Below are positions 16,001 through 25,100 of a stretch of DNA of 26,248 nt, one piece after another. The first letter of the stretch is position 1; each line of letters starts with the position of its first letter. The stretch covers positions 1 to 26,248 of the forward strand of contig CAYMST010000030.1 of NCBI GenBank assembly GCA_964393115.1, given 5' to 3'. This stretch comes from CAYMST01 sp964393115. Its GTDB lineage: Bacteria; Bacteroidota; Bacteroidia; Cytophagales; Cyclobacteriaceae. Under the pieces are notes generated by a model. The model saw only the letters and a program-made list of their open reading frames with translations. It was not told the origin of the DNA and made no database searches. Position numbers and translations under genes: made by a program.

Positions 16001-17213
16001 GATTGAAAAGATACTATTTAACCTACTTTCCAATGCCTTTAAGTTCACTAAAGAGCATGAGTCAATAACCCTTAAGATCGTGTTTATTGAAAGCATGGCG
16101 GCCAGTGAAGAAGATAAGGTGGTTATGGTAGTAGAGGATACGGGTATTGGGATACCAGAGGATGAACTGGCGCAGGTATTTGAAAGGTTTTATACGAAGA
16201 ACGAAACCAAGGAGACAGGTGCTATCATAGGCAGCGGAATAGGGCTAGCACTGGTTAAGAAACTAACCGAGATCCTTAATGGTACGATTAAAGTAGAAAG
16301 TAAGCTAGGTGAAGGCACACGCTTTACGGTAACCATACCATTAGCCGTACAGGGTAAACGATTTAGTCAGAATGTATTAGTCAATGGTTATGGCGATGTG
16401 AATTTAGACGATACACAAGTTGAACCGAAAATTGAAATAACCAATAAGGGCGCCAAAATATTGGTTGTAGAGGACGATGAAGACCTTTTGGAGTTTTTAG
16501 AAAATGAGCTCAGTGAACATTTTAATGTAGTTTCAGCTACAAACGGTAGTGAAGGTATCGATAAGGCCACTACAGAGTTGCCTGACTTGGTGATTAGCGA
16601 TGTGATGATGCCAGTTTTGGACGGAATATCCATGTGTGATCAGCTTAAGCAAGGTTGGCAAACAGGGCATATTCCAGTAGTTTTATTAACAGCACGAGGA
16701 AAACTAAACGAGAAGATAATAGGGTTGGAAACAGGTGCTGATGCGTATATCCAAAAACCGTTTGACCTAAAGTACTTGTTAAAATATGTTGATAATATTC
16801 TGAATAACAGAAAATCACTCTTGCAGAAATTTCAGCAGTTTGAGTTTGATCCAGGGTTGGTTTATGTGAATTCTGCGGATAATGAGTTTGTGCATGAGAT
16901 CTTTGAGAAAATCAATGAGAATATTTCAAATAACATGTTCAGCGTAGATACACTAGCAGACGAAATGAATATGAGCCGATCTAAACTATACAAAAAGGTA
17001 CTTAAGATAACGGGAAATACTATCGGGGCACTCATTCGAGAAGCAAGGCTCAAGCGGTCTGCAGAGCTGCTAAAGTCAGGTAGATATAATATTTCTGAAG
17101 TAGCAACAATGGTTGGGTTCAACGATAGACCACAATTTGCTAGGAGCTTTAAGAACTTCTTTGGTGTAAACCCCAAAAAATTCCAGGAAACAGAACTCGC
17201 TACTCAGGGGTAG
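13032..17213 (+). CDS. HTCS regulator (complete hybrid two-component system)
   Basis: The 1393-residue protein is complete. It has a signal peptide (about 1-24, ending TYGQ) and a periplasmic sensor of about 14 propeller blades in two halves (about 30-665), many with IW.GT..G motifs. A Y_Y_Y domain (about 700-790), a transmembrane helix (about 800-817) and a coiled coil (about 825-872) follow. The kinase has FFTDISHELKTPLT and His885, NLLSNAFKF, DTGIGIP and GSGIGLALVKKL. The receiver has acidic Glu1147/Asp1148/Asp1149, phospho-Asp1190 in SDVMMP and Lys1242, and the AraC-type output domain spans about 1290-1387. All signalling residues are intact. It is paralogous to, and diverges from, the leftward HTCS. 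Its end is 555 bp before the lyase-like gene, the most likely target. The inducing sugar cannot be read from sequence. Confidence 0.93.
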   Translation: MILRTKTWSFAIFLCLFSGYLTYGQQIIRRNMNIMHGLSNNTINAIVQDKYGFIWIGTKEGLNRFDGKEFKVYKNIYKEEHTSGVNQIIALAFDLDDNLWVSCKENGVYKYEIEQNRFTKIDLDKYKFPTTYIRTITCDSQGNIWLGSNNSMFAKFEKTSQSWSTASLAENDTAEHIIPILKMREDVDGDIWLATSNGTYVVDSKSLNYQRIEVPLQDNWLNDILVSSDGNTYFFSTKSFVRCNKSGHFESKEILFLTPKKHFIPESILEVGGNTILISSNLGLFEIKKDELNFEDDSPLEMEVKDNLNFPIKMLYLDSFENIWVGGWHNGITFFNSTYLFNSFHFYKPEVVGEDPQNSVIRTMSSLGDDIWMGTDWNGIYSLNLKTGATKHFLNNKDDPNSIAANIIKCMYKPSEEELWIGSYGLVKYNARNQKFKYYRIDANSSRDIGVVDIVPFEKNKLLLATGGYLAIFDMKLEKVVNKIYLPQFTGRFIVCMEKQNDNSYWIGTDYGIYLYEKNKNQFRTYRNNKDDQTSLSHNFVQCFRTDSKGRLWIGTASGLNVYNPISDNFLTLDKSMGLPSNSVLSMEEDEDGNLWCSTNKGIFRINLAKISFSKEAIKEIPMYIDNFNTNHGLQNSQFYPRSVNKLEDGTLLFGAMNGINYFQPSQVNKKEQGLHLAFSDFKVLNESLEVQPEGEESILKQDINSTKKIVLDHDQSFVSVDYLAFNYQFPESVLYAYRLLGLEDDWQYVGNKTHADFNYLPPGKYTFQVKATLENKNWETDPIEISIEIMPPWYATIAFRLIYIVAIFVAIYLFIMIRTSTLRKHQKHLEAVVKSRTEELEGKNEKLKEQAEHLENKNKEIIAITEKLHQADQMKLRFFTDISHELKTPLTLILGPLQSLLSSKDLDLNAVKKLNAIKKNASRLLSLLNQIMEFRKIESNMVELQLEKGDVVACAKAVYDSFYEESLKKNISFEFESDQKVIGTFDQDKIEKILFNLLSNAFKFTKEHESITLKIVFIESMAASEEDKVVMVVEDTGIGIPEDELAQVFERFYTKNETKETGAIIGSGIGLALVKKLTEILNGTIKVESKLGEGTRFTVTIPLAVQGKRFSQNVLVNGYGDVNLDDTQVEPKIEITNKGAKILVVEDDEDLLEFLENELSEHFNVVSATNGSEGIDKATTELPDLVISDVMMPVLDGISMCDQLKQGWQTGHIPVVLLTARGKLNEKIIGLETGADAYIQKPFDLKYLLKYVDNILNNRKSLLQKFQQFEFDPGLVYVNSADNEFVHEIFEKINENISNNMFSVDTLADEMNMSRSKLYKKVLKITGNTIGALIREARLKRSAELLKSGRYNISEVATMVGFNDRPQFARSFKNFFGVNPKKFQETELATQG

Positions 17214-17768
17214 TACTTCAGGTGTTTTATCCATATCTCAGGTCCCGAATTCCAACAGGAATTCGGGACTTTTTATTTTAGCCTTAGTTATAACCTACAG
17301 TCGCTATATAAAAAAACAGCTCCTCCGGCTTAGGAGAGTTTGACTAAGTCTCCTGAGTTTACAAAACAAAAACAAGTTGGTTTCAATGTCGAAAAAATAA
17401 CGTGCTGTTAGTTTTTTTGAGTCAAGGGGTTAATTCTCTATTCAAGCCATGGGTGACAGGTGACGTTCGAAAAAGGTGTATATAGTTTGTCTTAGTGCAA
17501 ATTATGAATAGTTATTTCCTTCTTTTTTGATTTAAAGCAAGATAATTAGTGTTTTTACGTGGTTTTCGGTATTCGGTAGTGGTTATTTGATACTATACCT
17601 TTTTCGTATTTTTTATTCCTACGTCCAATTAAATAACACTATTGTACGAAATGTACGCTGGTGTTAGTGGGTGGGGTTTTAGTACCAGAAATGCTCCTTT
17701 CAATTTATTTTATTGCGATATCTAAAATTTATGAATCCCGCTCTGGGATATCGACTAACTAACATTAA
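17214..17768. other. Intergenic region before the lyase gene
   Basis: The stretch contains the terminator at 17242-17275 and a second, weaker inverted repeat (17329-17337 with 17349-17357, 9 bp with one G-U pair). I see no small gene. The long AT-rich remainder (17400-17768) is likely the promoter and leader of the lyase gene, but no clear operator or promoter motif was found. Confidence 0.5.
17242..17275 (+). terminator. Intrinsic terminator of the rightward HTCS gene
   Basis: A perfect 12-bp stem, GTCCCGAATTCC at 17242-17253 with its complement at 17258-17269, closes an AACA tetraloop and is followed by TTTTTATTTTA. It is 29 bp after the HTCS stop codon. Confidence 0.9.
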
Positions 17769-20700
17769 ATGATGAAAAAAGGGAATCGAATGAATTGGAG
17801 CAAAGCTCCTTTGCGGCTATGCTGCTTAGGGTTTCTGTTACTACTCGCAAGCGGTCCGTGGGTACATGCCATAGACTATGAAACAACGGTGATTGATGTG
17901 AATAAGTATCTGTATTCTGGTAGGTCTGACAACAAAAATTTACAGTTCGCATTCGGTGATTTGAATGGTGATGGCGAAATGGAATTTGTGGTAAAGGACA
18001 TGAAAGGGCATCACGACCCTGCAGGTTTTAGAACCAACCAGGCAACGGTTAAACTTCGTGCCTTTAACATGCAAGGAGATTTGTTGTGGACGCATGATAT
18101 GGGAACAGGGATAGAAGAAGGGGTTTGGTTTACTCCTGTTGTGTGCTATGACGTGGATGGTGATGGTAAAGATGAGGTATACACCGTTGGATCTAACGGA
18201 TCCAATGGAGACTGGCCTGGTAAAGTTTATGATGCAGATTATTTTATCTATAAGCTAGACCCGATGACTGGACAAAAAGTCGATCAAAATGATTGGCCAC
18301 CTCAGCAGGATAACTACTCGAATAGAAGTAGGTTTCAGCTAGCCATTGCTTACTTAGATGGCGTTAACCCTTCAGTGATAGCAGTCCAGGGAATGTATCG
18401 TGGTATTCATGCCTGGGCATATGATAAAAACTTAGATTTTATTTGGAAGTGGAGCAGTAGTCAAGAAAGTTCTAAATGCTACCGTGCTTCTTCTCATGCT
18501 GTTTTAGCGGCCGACGTTGATGATGATGGCAAGGATGAATTATACATGGGCCCTACAATCATTGATGATAATGGTAAAGGGATGTGGACAGCACCTAACT
18601 GCGGTGATGGTACCAACGCTTCGGGTGACATGGGATACGCTGGAGAGATAGACTATGATAATCCAGGAATCGAACTATGGTGGGGTGCGGAGTACTCAGG
18701 AAGAAGTACCGGTTTGTATGATGCCAGTACAGGAGCTAAACTTTGGGGTAGAAATGCTATTCCTGAGTCACAAGGGTGTTTGGCAGATGTAGACCCGAAT
18801 AAAAAAGGTGTCGAAATTTATAGTAGATCTGGAATGTTCGATGCCAAAGGCAACAATATATCAAATAGCTATGGTTTTGGGGGTGGTCGACCAGTTGCAG
18901 GTTGGTTTAACGGTACGGCTTATCAGACAGTGGAAGGGCGTGATGGAGTGCCAAATACGAGAGATGGAACGCATATTGCTGTGGATATCACAGGTGACTG
19001 GAGAGAAGAACTTATCGAAGGAAATAGAAACTCAGGGAAGATTACCATCTATCGATTTACAGGCCCAACACAGATTAATCCTCCGAGACTAAGAACGGAT
19101 AGACAATATCGAGTACAAGCGGCTAGAGGACATTGGGGGTCAGGATATATACAAAAAGCACTTCTTTCAAAGCGTATCACTGAGTTGACCGGTGGAGGAG
19201 ACTTCTTGAACGCTAGTCCAACGAGCCTTTCTTTTGGAACGAGCGGCAGTAGCCAAAGCATGAATGTTTCTTCTAATGTTAACTGGACGGTTTCTGATAA
19301 CCGCTCTTGGATTACACTTTCATCGACAAGTGGTTCTAACAATGGTAGCGTAAGCGTGACTGTATCAGAAAATACCGGGGAGAATAGTAGAACGGGAATA
19401 ATTATAGTTACTGACGGCACAATTACAAGAAGTATAAACGTTACGCAGAAAGGAACACTGGTAGAGGCGTTGGAATGGTTCGAAGACTTTGAAGGGCTTT
19501 CGAATGGAGCTACTTCGGATAATGGCGAAACAGGTTGGACGACTAGTAGGACTACGGGAGGAACTTTTGGTGTACAGAATGGCAAGCTAGTGATAAATGG
19601 TTGGAGTAGCGCAGAAGGTGTTTGGACGTCTGATAATATTGATATTACGACTTCCTCTCCTGTCAACCTTTCAATTGATATAGATGATACGGATAATAAC
19701 AAAGAGGCTCAAGATTATGTAAAGATTTTTTATAAACTGAATAACGGAAGTGAGGTCTTAGTGGCAGAGCGATCAGATGATATAGACGCTGAGACTATTA
19801 CGGCGACAGGACTTGATGGGAATACAATTCAAATCGTGATTCGATCAATAGTGAGTTCTGATAATGAGTCGTATACATTTGATAATATAACTATTTCCAA
19901 TGATGCGACACCTCTACCTCCGGTAGATGATGAGCTGTCACTTTCTACAAATACTGTTTCATTCTCAAGCAATACTGGATCCACTAATGTTAATGTGAAT
20001 TCAAATATCTCATGGACAGCAAGCTCTACCGCCAGTTGGCTAACAGTTTCTCCATCTTCGGGAACCAACAATGGTGCTTTAACACTAAACACTGCTGTAA
20101 ATGGTGGAGCTAACAGTCGTTCTGCTCAAGTAGTAGTATCAGGTGCGGGTTTAAGTCAAACAATTGAGGTCACGCAATCAGGTGTTTCTGAAAACTTAGC
20201 GGTTTCAAAATCTTCGCTATCATTTGGTGAAGGAGCAGAGTCGTCGTCAGTAAATGTTACTGCTAATATCGGTTGGACGGCCTCTTCTAGTCAAAGCTGG
20301 ATCACGGTATCACCTGCGTCTGGTAGTAACAACGGTTCTATTAACGTGTCAGTAAGTGCTAATAATAGCACAAGTACTAGAATAGGTTCAATAGTTGTTT
20401 CGGGAGGAGCGATTACACGAACTATTGCTGTTTCTCAAGACCGCCAGACTATACCTGGTACAGACTTTTCTTGGACAGAAGATTTTACTGGTTTATCAAA
20501 TGGCTCCATTTCGGATAACGGTACCACCGCATGGAGTTCATCTCGTCCTGATGGAGATTTTAATGTTCAAAATGGCGCTTTTAGGGTGACCGGGTGGAGT
20601 CAGACCCCAGGCGTATGGACTTCTGAGGTAATCGACATCTCTTCTGCTGGAAGTGTAAGCTTATCGGTTGATGTGGATGATCAGGACAACAATAAAGAAG

Positions 20701-21908
20701 CTAATGATTATGTCAGGATTTACTACAGGCTGAACGGTGGAAGTGAAGTATTGGTAGCTGAGAGAAACGATGATATCTCTGCAGAAACGATAACCGAAGC
20801 AGGACTTTCCGGTAATTCGATCCAGGTGATTATACACATGATCGTTAGTTCGGAAAATGAAAGTTATACAATCGATAATGTGTCGATATCAAATGGAGGA
20901 GTGACCCCTCCTCCACCAGCGGACATGTTGGAGGTTAATCCGTCAACTCTAACTTTTGGTAGTGAGGCTTTTTCAGGCCAGGTCAGTATTACTTCCAATG
21001 TCTCCTGGACCGCATCGTCTTCGCAGTCATGGCTTTCCACATCAACAACTAGTGGAAGTGGTAATGCTGCGCTGATATTATCAGCGATGGCTAATGCATC
21101 ACAAAACACACGTTCGGCTGTGGTAACGATTACTGGAGCAGGGATCTTTAGAACCGTTAACGTATCACAGGCTGGGGCTATGCCTCCACCAAGTGGGAGT
21201 TTTACATGGGTAGAAGATTTTTCGGGATTATCTAATGGTGCTAAGTCGGATAATGGAGCTACAGCTTGGACTTCTACAAGAGCTTCTGGAGATTTTGATG
21301 TCCAAAACGGAACCTTCAGAACATCAGGGTGGAGTAGTGGACCTGGAGTCTGGTCTTCTGAATCTATTGATATCTCAACTGCAGGAGCGGTTAGCATATC
21401 TATAGATATTGACGATGAAGCAAATAATAAAGAGGCTGCTGATTATATAAAGGTTTATTACAAACTCAATGGTGGTAGTGAAGTGCTAATCGCTGAAAGG
21501 TCAGATGATATCTCTGCGGAAACAGTTTCTGCTTCTGGGCTCTCGGGAAATACTGTTCAGGTCATTGTGAGAGCTATTACTAGTGCGGGTAATGAATCGT
21601 ATATATTTGATAATGTCACGGTGACAAATGGCAGTAGTCAACGTCAGTCTTTGACTACTGCAGTCTCACGTAGGACATCTCAGTTGTCTATCTATCCAAA
21701 TCCTTCAGCATCTGGAGAATTTACAATTCAAGGTGTTTCTGGCCATGAGTTCAAGATATTATCTATGGATGGGAAGCAACTTGAAAATTATAGTAAAAAG
21801 CTGATCAATAATGATTTAGTTAAAGTAAGTGGATTGAAATCAGGTTTTTACCTGATTCAGATTCAAATGAGTGACCAGCTCGTGAGTCGAAAACTGATAG
21901 TCCAGTAG
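17769..21908 (+). CDS. Secreted rhamnogalacturonan-lyase-like (PL11-like) propeller with BACON domains and T9SS tail
   Basis: The 1379-residue protein has a signal peptide ending WVHA (residue 34); a second ATG at 17790 (residue 8) is an equally good start. Residues about 36-470 form a propeller-like domain with calcium-binding loops (DLNGDGEME, DVDGDGKDE, DVDDDGKDE). It shares blocks with PL11 rhamnogalacturonan lyases: AYLDG..PSVI, TGLYD..TG.KLWG, DITGDWREELI and RTDRQYRVQ. The usual N-terminal beta-sandwich of PL11 is missing, so the substrate could differ from rhamnogalacturonan I. Next come BACON domain 1 (480-562), an unnamed module (568-711), BACON 2 and 3 (722-892), the module again (899-1042), BACON 4 (1052-1136), the module a third time (1144-1287) and a T9SS sorting domain (about 1303-1379, YPNPSASGEF). 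It is probably cell-surface or released, and probably under HTCS control. Confidence 0.8.
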   Translation: MMKKGNRMNWSKAPLRLCCLGFLLLLASGPWVHAIDYETTVIDVNKYLYSGRSDNKNLQFAFGDLNGDGEMEFVVKDMKGHHDPAGFRTNQATVKLRAFNMQGDLLWTHDMGTGIEEGVWFTPVVCYDVDGDGKDEVYTVGSNGSNGDWPGKVYDADYFIYKLDPMTGQKVDQNDWPPQQDNYSNRSRFQLAIAYLDGVNPSVIAVQGMYRGIHAWAYDKNLDFIWKWSSSQESSKCYRASSHAVLAADVDDDGKDELYMGPTIIDDNGKGMWTAPNCGDGTNASGDMGYAGEIDYDNPGIELWWGAEYSGRSTGLYDASTGAKLWGRNAIPESQGCLADVDPNKKGVEIYSRSGMFDAKGNNISNSYGFGGGRPVAGWFNGTAYQTVEGRDGVPNTRDGTHIAVDITGDWREELIEGNRNSGKITIYRFTGPTQINPPRLRTDRQYRVQAARGHWGSGYIQKALLSKRITELTGGGDFLNASPTSLSFGTSGSSQSMNVSSNVNWTVSDNRSWITLSSTSGSNNGSVSVTVSENTGENSRTGIIIVTDGTITRSINVTQKGTLVEALEWFEDFEGLSNGATSDNGETGWTTSRTTGGTFGVQNGKLVINGWSSAEGVWTSDNIDITTSSPVNLSIDIDDTDNNKEAQDYVKIFYKLNNGSEVLVAERSDDIDAETITATGLDGNTIQIVIRSIVSSDNESYTFDNITISNDATPLPPVDDELSLSTNTVSFSSNTGSTNVNVNSNISWTASSTASWLTVSPSSGTNNGALTLNTAVNGGANSRSAQVVVSGAGLSQTIEVTQSGVSENLAVSKSSLSFGEGAESSSVNVTANIGWTASSSQSWITVSPASGSNNGSINVSVSANNSTSTRIGSIVVSGGAITRTIAVSQDRQTIPGTDFSWTEDFTGLSNGSISDNGTTAWSSSRPDGDFNVQNGAFRVTGWSQTPGVWTSEVIDISSAGSVSLSVDVDDQDNNKEANDYVRIYYRLNGGSEVLVAERNDDISAETITEAGLSGNSIQVIIHMIVSSENESYTIDNVSISNGGVTPPPPADMLEVNPSTLTFGSEAFSGQVSITSNVSWTASSSQSWLSTSTTSGSGNAALILSAMANASQNTRSAVVTITGAGIFRTVNVSQAGAMPPPSGSFTWVEDFSGLSNGAKSDNGATAWTSTRASGDFDVQNGTFRTSGWSSGPGVWSSESIDISTAGAVSISIDIDDEANNKEAADYIKVYYKLNGGSEVLIAERSDDISAETVSASGLSGNTVQVIVRAITSAGNESYIFDNVTVTNGSSQRQSLTTAVSRRTSQLSIYPNPSASGEFTIQGVSGHEFKILSMDGKQLENYSKKLINNDLVKVSGLKSGFYLIQIQMSDQLVSRKLIVQ
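19470..21629 (+). repeat. Three in-frame copies of an unnamed ~144-residue module
   Basis: Copies lie at 19470-19901, 20463-20894 and 21198-21629, each 432 bp, separated by BACON domains. Shared blocks in order: EDF.GLSNG, SDNG.T.W, VQNG, GWS..GVW, DI...DD.DNNKEA, DY......Y.LN.GSEVL, DDI.AET, GL.GN and NESY..DN. Two more copies are in the next gene (24360-24791 and a diverged one at 25338-25766). I know no family name for it. Confidence 0.85.
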
Positions 21909-21939
21909 GTGATAAGACCATTTTTCTAAATAGAGTGTA

Positions 21940-21984
21940 AGCCTCTAAGCCGGGGTGATATAAAAAGGTCTCGGCTTAGAGGCT
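21940..21984 (+). terminator. Hairpin terminator after the lyase gene
   Basis: A perfect 13-bp stem, AGCCTCTAAGCCG (21940-21952) with its complement (21972-21984), closes a 19-nt loop 31 bp after the stop codon. There is no strong T-tract. It suggests the two large genes are separate transcripts or are attenuated between. Confidence 0.6.
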
Positions 21985-22172
21985 GTTGAACCAACATGGG
22001 AGATAAATAGGTCAAAGTATAATCTTAACCAAAGATCCTTTAGTCTAACGTTAACATTGACCTTATTAAAGATTGGTCTTAGATGGACCAAATAAATGAT
22101 TATTACTGATGATGGCGCTGCCATTGTCAAGTCAAACGACTAACACTTTTATAATTTCTAAACACAACGATT

Positions 22173-25100
22173 ATGATGCTAAAACTCTCGTTAAGTAGTC
22201 TTTTGTTGGCTTGCTGCGCCTTACTGGTTAGTGCGCAGAGCACAAGAGACCCGCTGTTATGGCCGTTTTCCAAGACTTCGCCTTGGAATATGCCTATACA
22301 TACAAATGCCCAGTATATGGATGCCAGGATTAATGGCTCATCCGCTGGTAGGGTAAAAATTGATGAAGATCTAATTGTCGTTACACCAAATGAACCAAAT
22401 ATTCCGCTATACTACAGTGATGCGAAGTGGAAAAGAGGTGGAAATAGATGTAACCACGATAAGAGCAGAGTGATGATGAATGCTCCTATTCCTAAAAGTT
22501 GGATTTATGGCCCAAGTGAGTTCTTAGGAGCCAGACCAAACGCTCCTTTAGCAGTGGTTATGAGCGACGGCCGTACTATTAGACAAACACAGCCTTTCGC
22601 TAAGTGTGAGAATGGATTTGGTACCACAGCTTATAATAAGGCTACAGTTGACCTATTTGGTGCAGGTATCGAGGGAGCTCATGGAGGTAGTGGATTATCT
22701 GCAATAGGAGGTACAATCCGTGTTGGAGAGTTTACCGCCGGTGAAATCAAGCATGCGTTAAAAATCAACATAGAAGGTAAGAGATACCTTTCTCAGTCAA
22801 ACGGTGGGTTCAGATGGCCGGCGAACGTAGCCGACTCTTACTACAAAGACCCTAATATTGGTTATGGTGGTTCTATTCCGGAAATGAGAATGGGCGCATT
22901 ATTAGCACTTAGACCTCAAGACTATAACTCGGTTGTTGGTCAGCTGAAAACTACTCCTGCAAAAATTTTGGCTAAAGCCATGAGAGACTATGGTGCGTAT
23001 GTAGTAGATGATACGCGTTGGGATATTTATGCTTTTGTAACTGAGCATGGTCCAAATGGTCGAGTTTATGATGAGTTCAAGGATCTTTATGGATTTGATA
23101 TTGAGCTTGATGGTAATCCTTCCGGTGGCCATGTCAACAACCCACAGTGGTTGACGGATATGGAAACCATCTTTACCAATTTATTCTTGGTAAACAGTAA
23201 CAATGAAAATAATGTTGGTGGTGGCCCGACTAACGAACAAGCTTTTCCTTCACAAAGATTAGCTCCAATGGCTCCAGATTTTGGTGCGTCCGGTGTGGTA
23301 AATGTTAGCTTGACCTCTCCGGCAGATAACTCTACTGTGTTTGCGGGTACAACGGTGACCTTGGAAGCAAGTGCTTCAACGAGCGAAGGAAGCATTACGA
23401 AGGTGGATTTCTTCAATGGTACTACTTTGTTGGGTAGTGATAACAATGCTCCTTTTACATATACGATTTCTAGTATTGCTTTAGGCAACTATAATTTCAT
23501 AGCCAAGGCTTATAACTCCAATGGTGATGATAACACAACCACAGCAAGCAGAGTATTTGTAGTAGATCAAGGAAGTGACATTTGGTTAGAAGCGGAATGC
23601 GGAGTTGTTGGATCAAACTGGGAAACGCCATTTAATGGTTCTGCGTCGAATACCACATTTGCACAGGTGAAGTCTGGCAATAACAGTACAGGTGGTGCTC
23701 CTACGGGTGCTGCTGACAGAGTGAGCTATACTTTCAATGTTGAGAACAACGGAACTTACAACGTATTTGCCAGGGTAATTGCTCCGAATACAAGTGATGA
23801 TTCGTTCTATCTAAGAATTGATGGAGGAGGCTGGAGCCAGTGGAATGGAATTCAAAATGCCACATCTTGGGCATGGAGAAAAACACCAATCACGGCTTCC
23901 CTTTCTGCTGGACAGCACACACTTGATGTGGCTTATAGAGAAGATGGTACAAGACTTGATAAGTTGGTTGTTACCACTTCAGGAACTGCTCCTGTAGGGT
24001 TGGGTGGACCTTCTTCAAACTGTGATGACACGCCACCACCACCAAGTAATAATGGACCGACTGTGAACTTGACAGCTCCAGCTGGAGGTGCTACTTTCAC
24101 TGAAGGTGACAACGTCACAGTATCGGCTACGGCAAGTGATAGCGATGGATCAATCTCTAACGTAGAATTCTACGAGGGAAGCACAAAAATTGGTGAAGAC
24201 GCTACGTCTCCATATAGCATTACTTGGAACAACGTGAGCGCTGGATCATATTCAATCACCGCTGTTGCTACAGATAACGATGGTGCTACAGCTACTTCTA
24301 GTGCTGCGAGTATTACAGTTAATGGATCAACTCCACCACCACCTCCGCCATCTTCTGGTGTTGTATGGGAAGAGGACTTTTCGGGTCTATCAAATGGCGC
24401 TAAATCAGACAATGGTGCGACAGCTTGGAGCTCAACCAGATCAAGTGGTTACTTTGCCGTAACAAATGGTGCTTTCCGTGTTAGCGAATGGTCTTCAGAT
24501 CCTGGTGTTTGGACTTCAGAGAGCATAGATATTTCTAGTGCCGGAGATGTTAGCATTAGTTTGGATGTAGATGATGCTGATAATAACAAGGAAAACAATG
24601 ACTATGTCAAGGCTTATTACAGAGTAAATGGTGGTTCTGAGCAACTTATAGGTGAAGTCAATGATGATATCAGTGCAACAACTTTGTCTAAAGGTGGTAT
24701 TTCAGGGAATACATTACAGATTATAATCAGAGGAATTACAAGTTCTGGAAATGAATCTTATCTGATCGATAATATTATAGTAAGTGGTAATGTCGGAACT
24801 TCTCCTCCTGTAATGACTTATGACTTAACAGTATCTACCTCAGGAAATGGATCTGTTTCTCCCACTTCAGGAACTTTTGATGAGGGCACGGCTGTAAGTG
24901 TCTCTGCTTCGCCTGCTTCTGGATACCAATTTGATGGATGGTCAGGAGACGCGAGTGGCTCAGCTAATCCACTAACCGTAACAATGGATGCTGACAAGAA
25001 TATTACAGCATCATTCTCAATGATTCCAGTAAGTAACACGCCGCCTACCGTAAGTATTACTGCTCCGGCGAATAACTCAACTATCCCAGAAGGAGATGTA

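Noticed and set aside
17400..17768. Bacteroidota-type promoter (TAnnTTTG with upstream TTG) before the lyase gene
   Set aside because: Several near matches were seen but none with the full motif and spacing.
19049..19702. Reverse-strand frame of 217 codons inside the lyase gene
   Set aside because: It lies antisense to a well-supported coding region with repetitive Ser/Gly/Asn codons, which leave the opposite strand open by composition.
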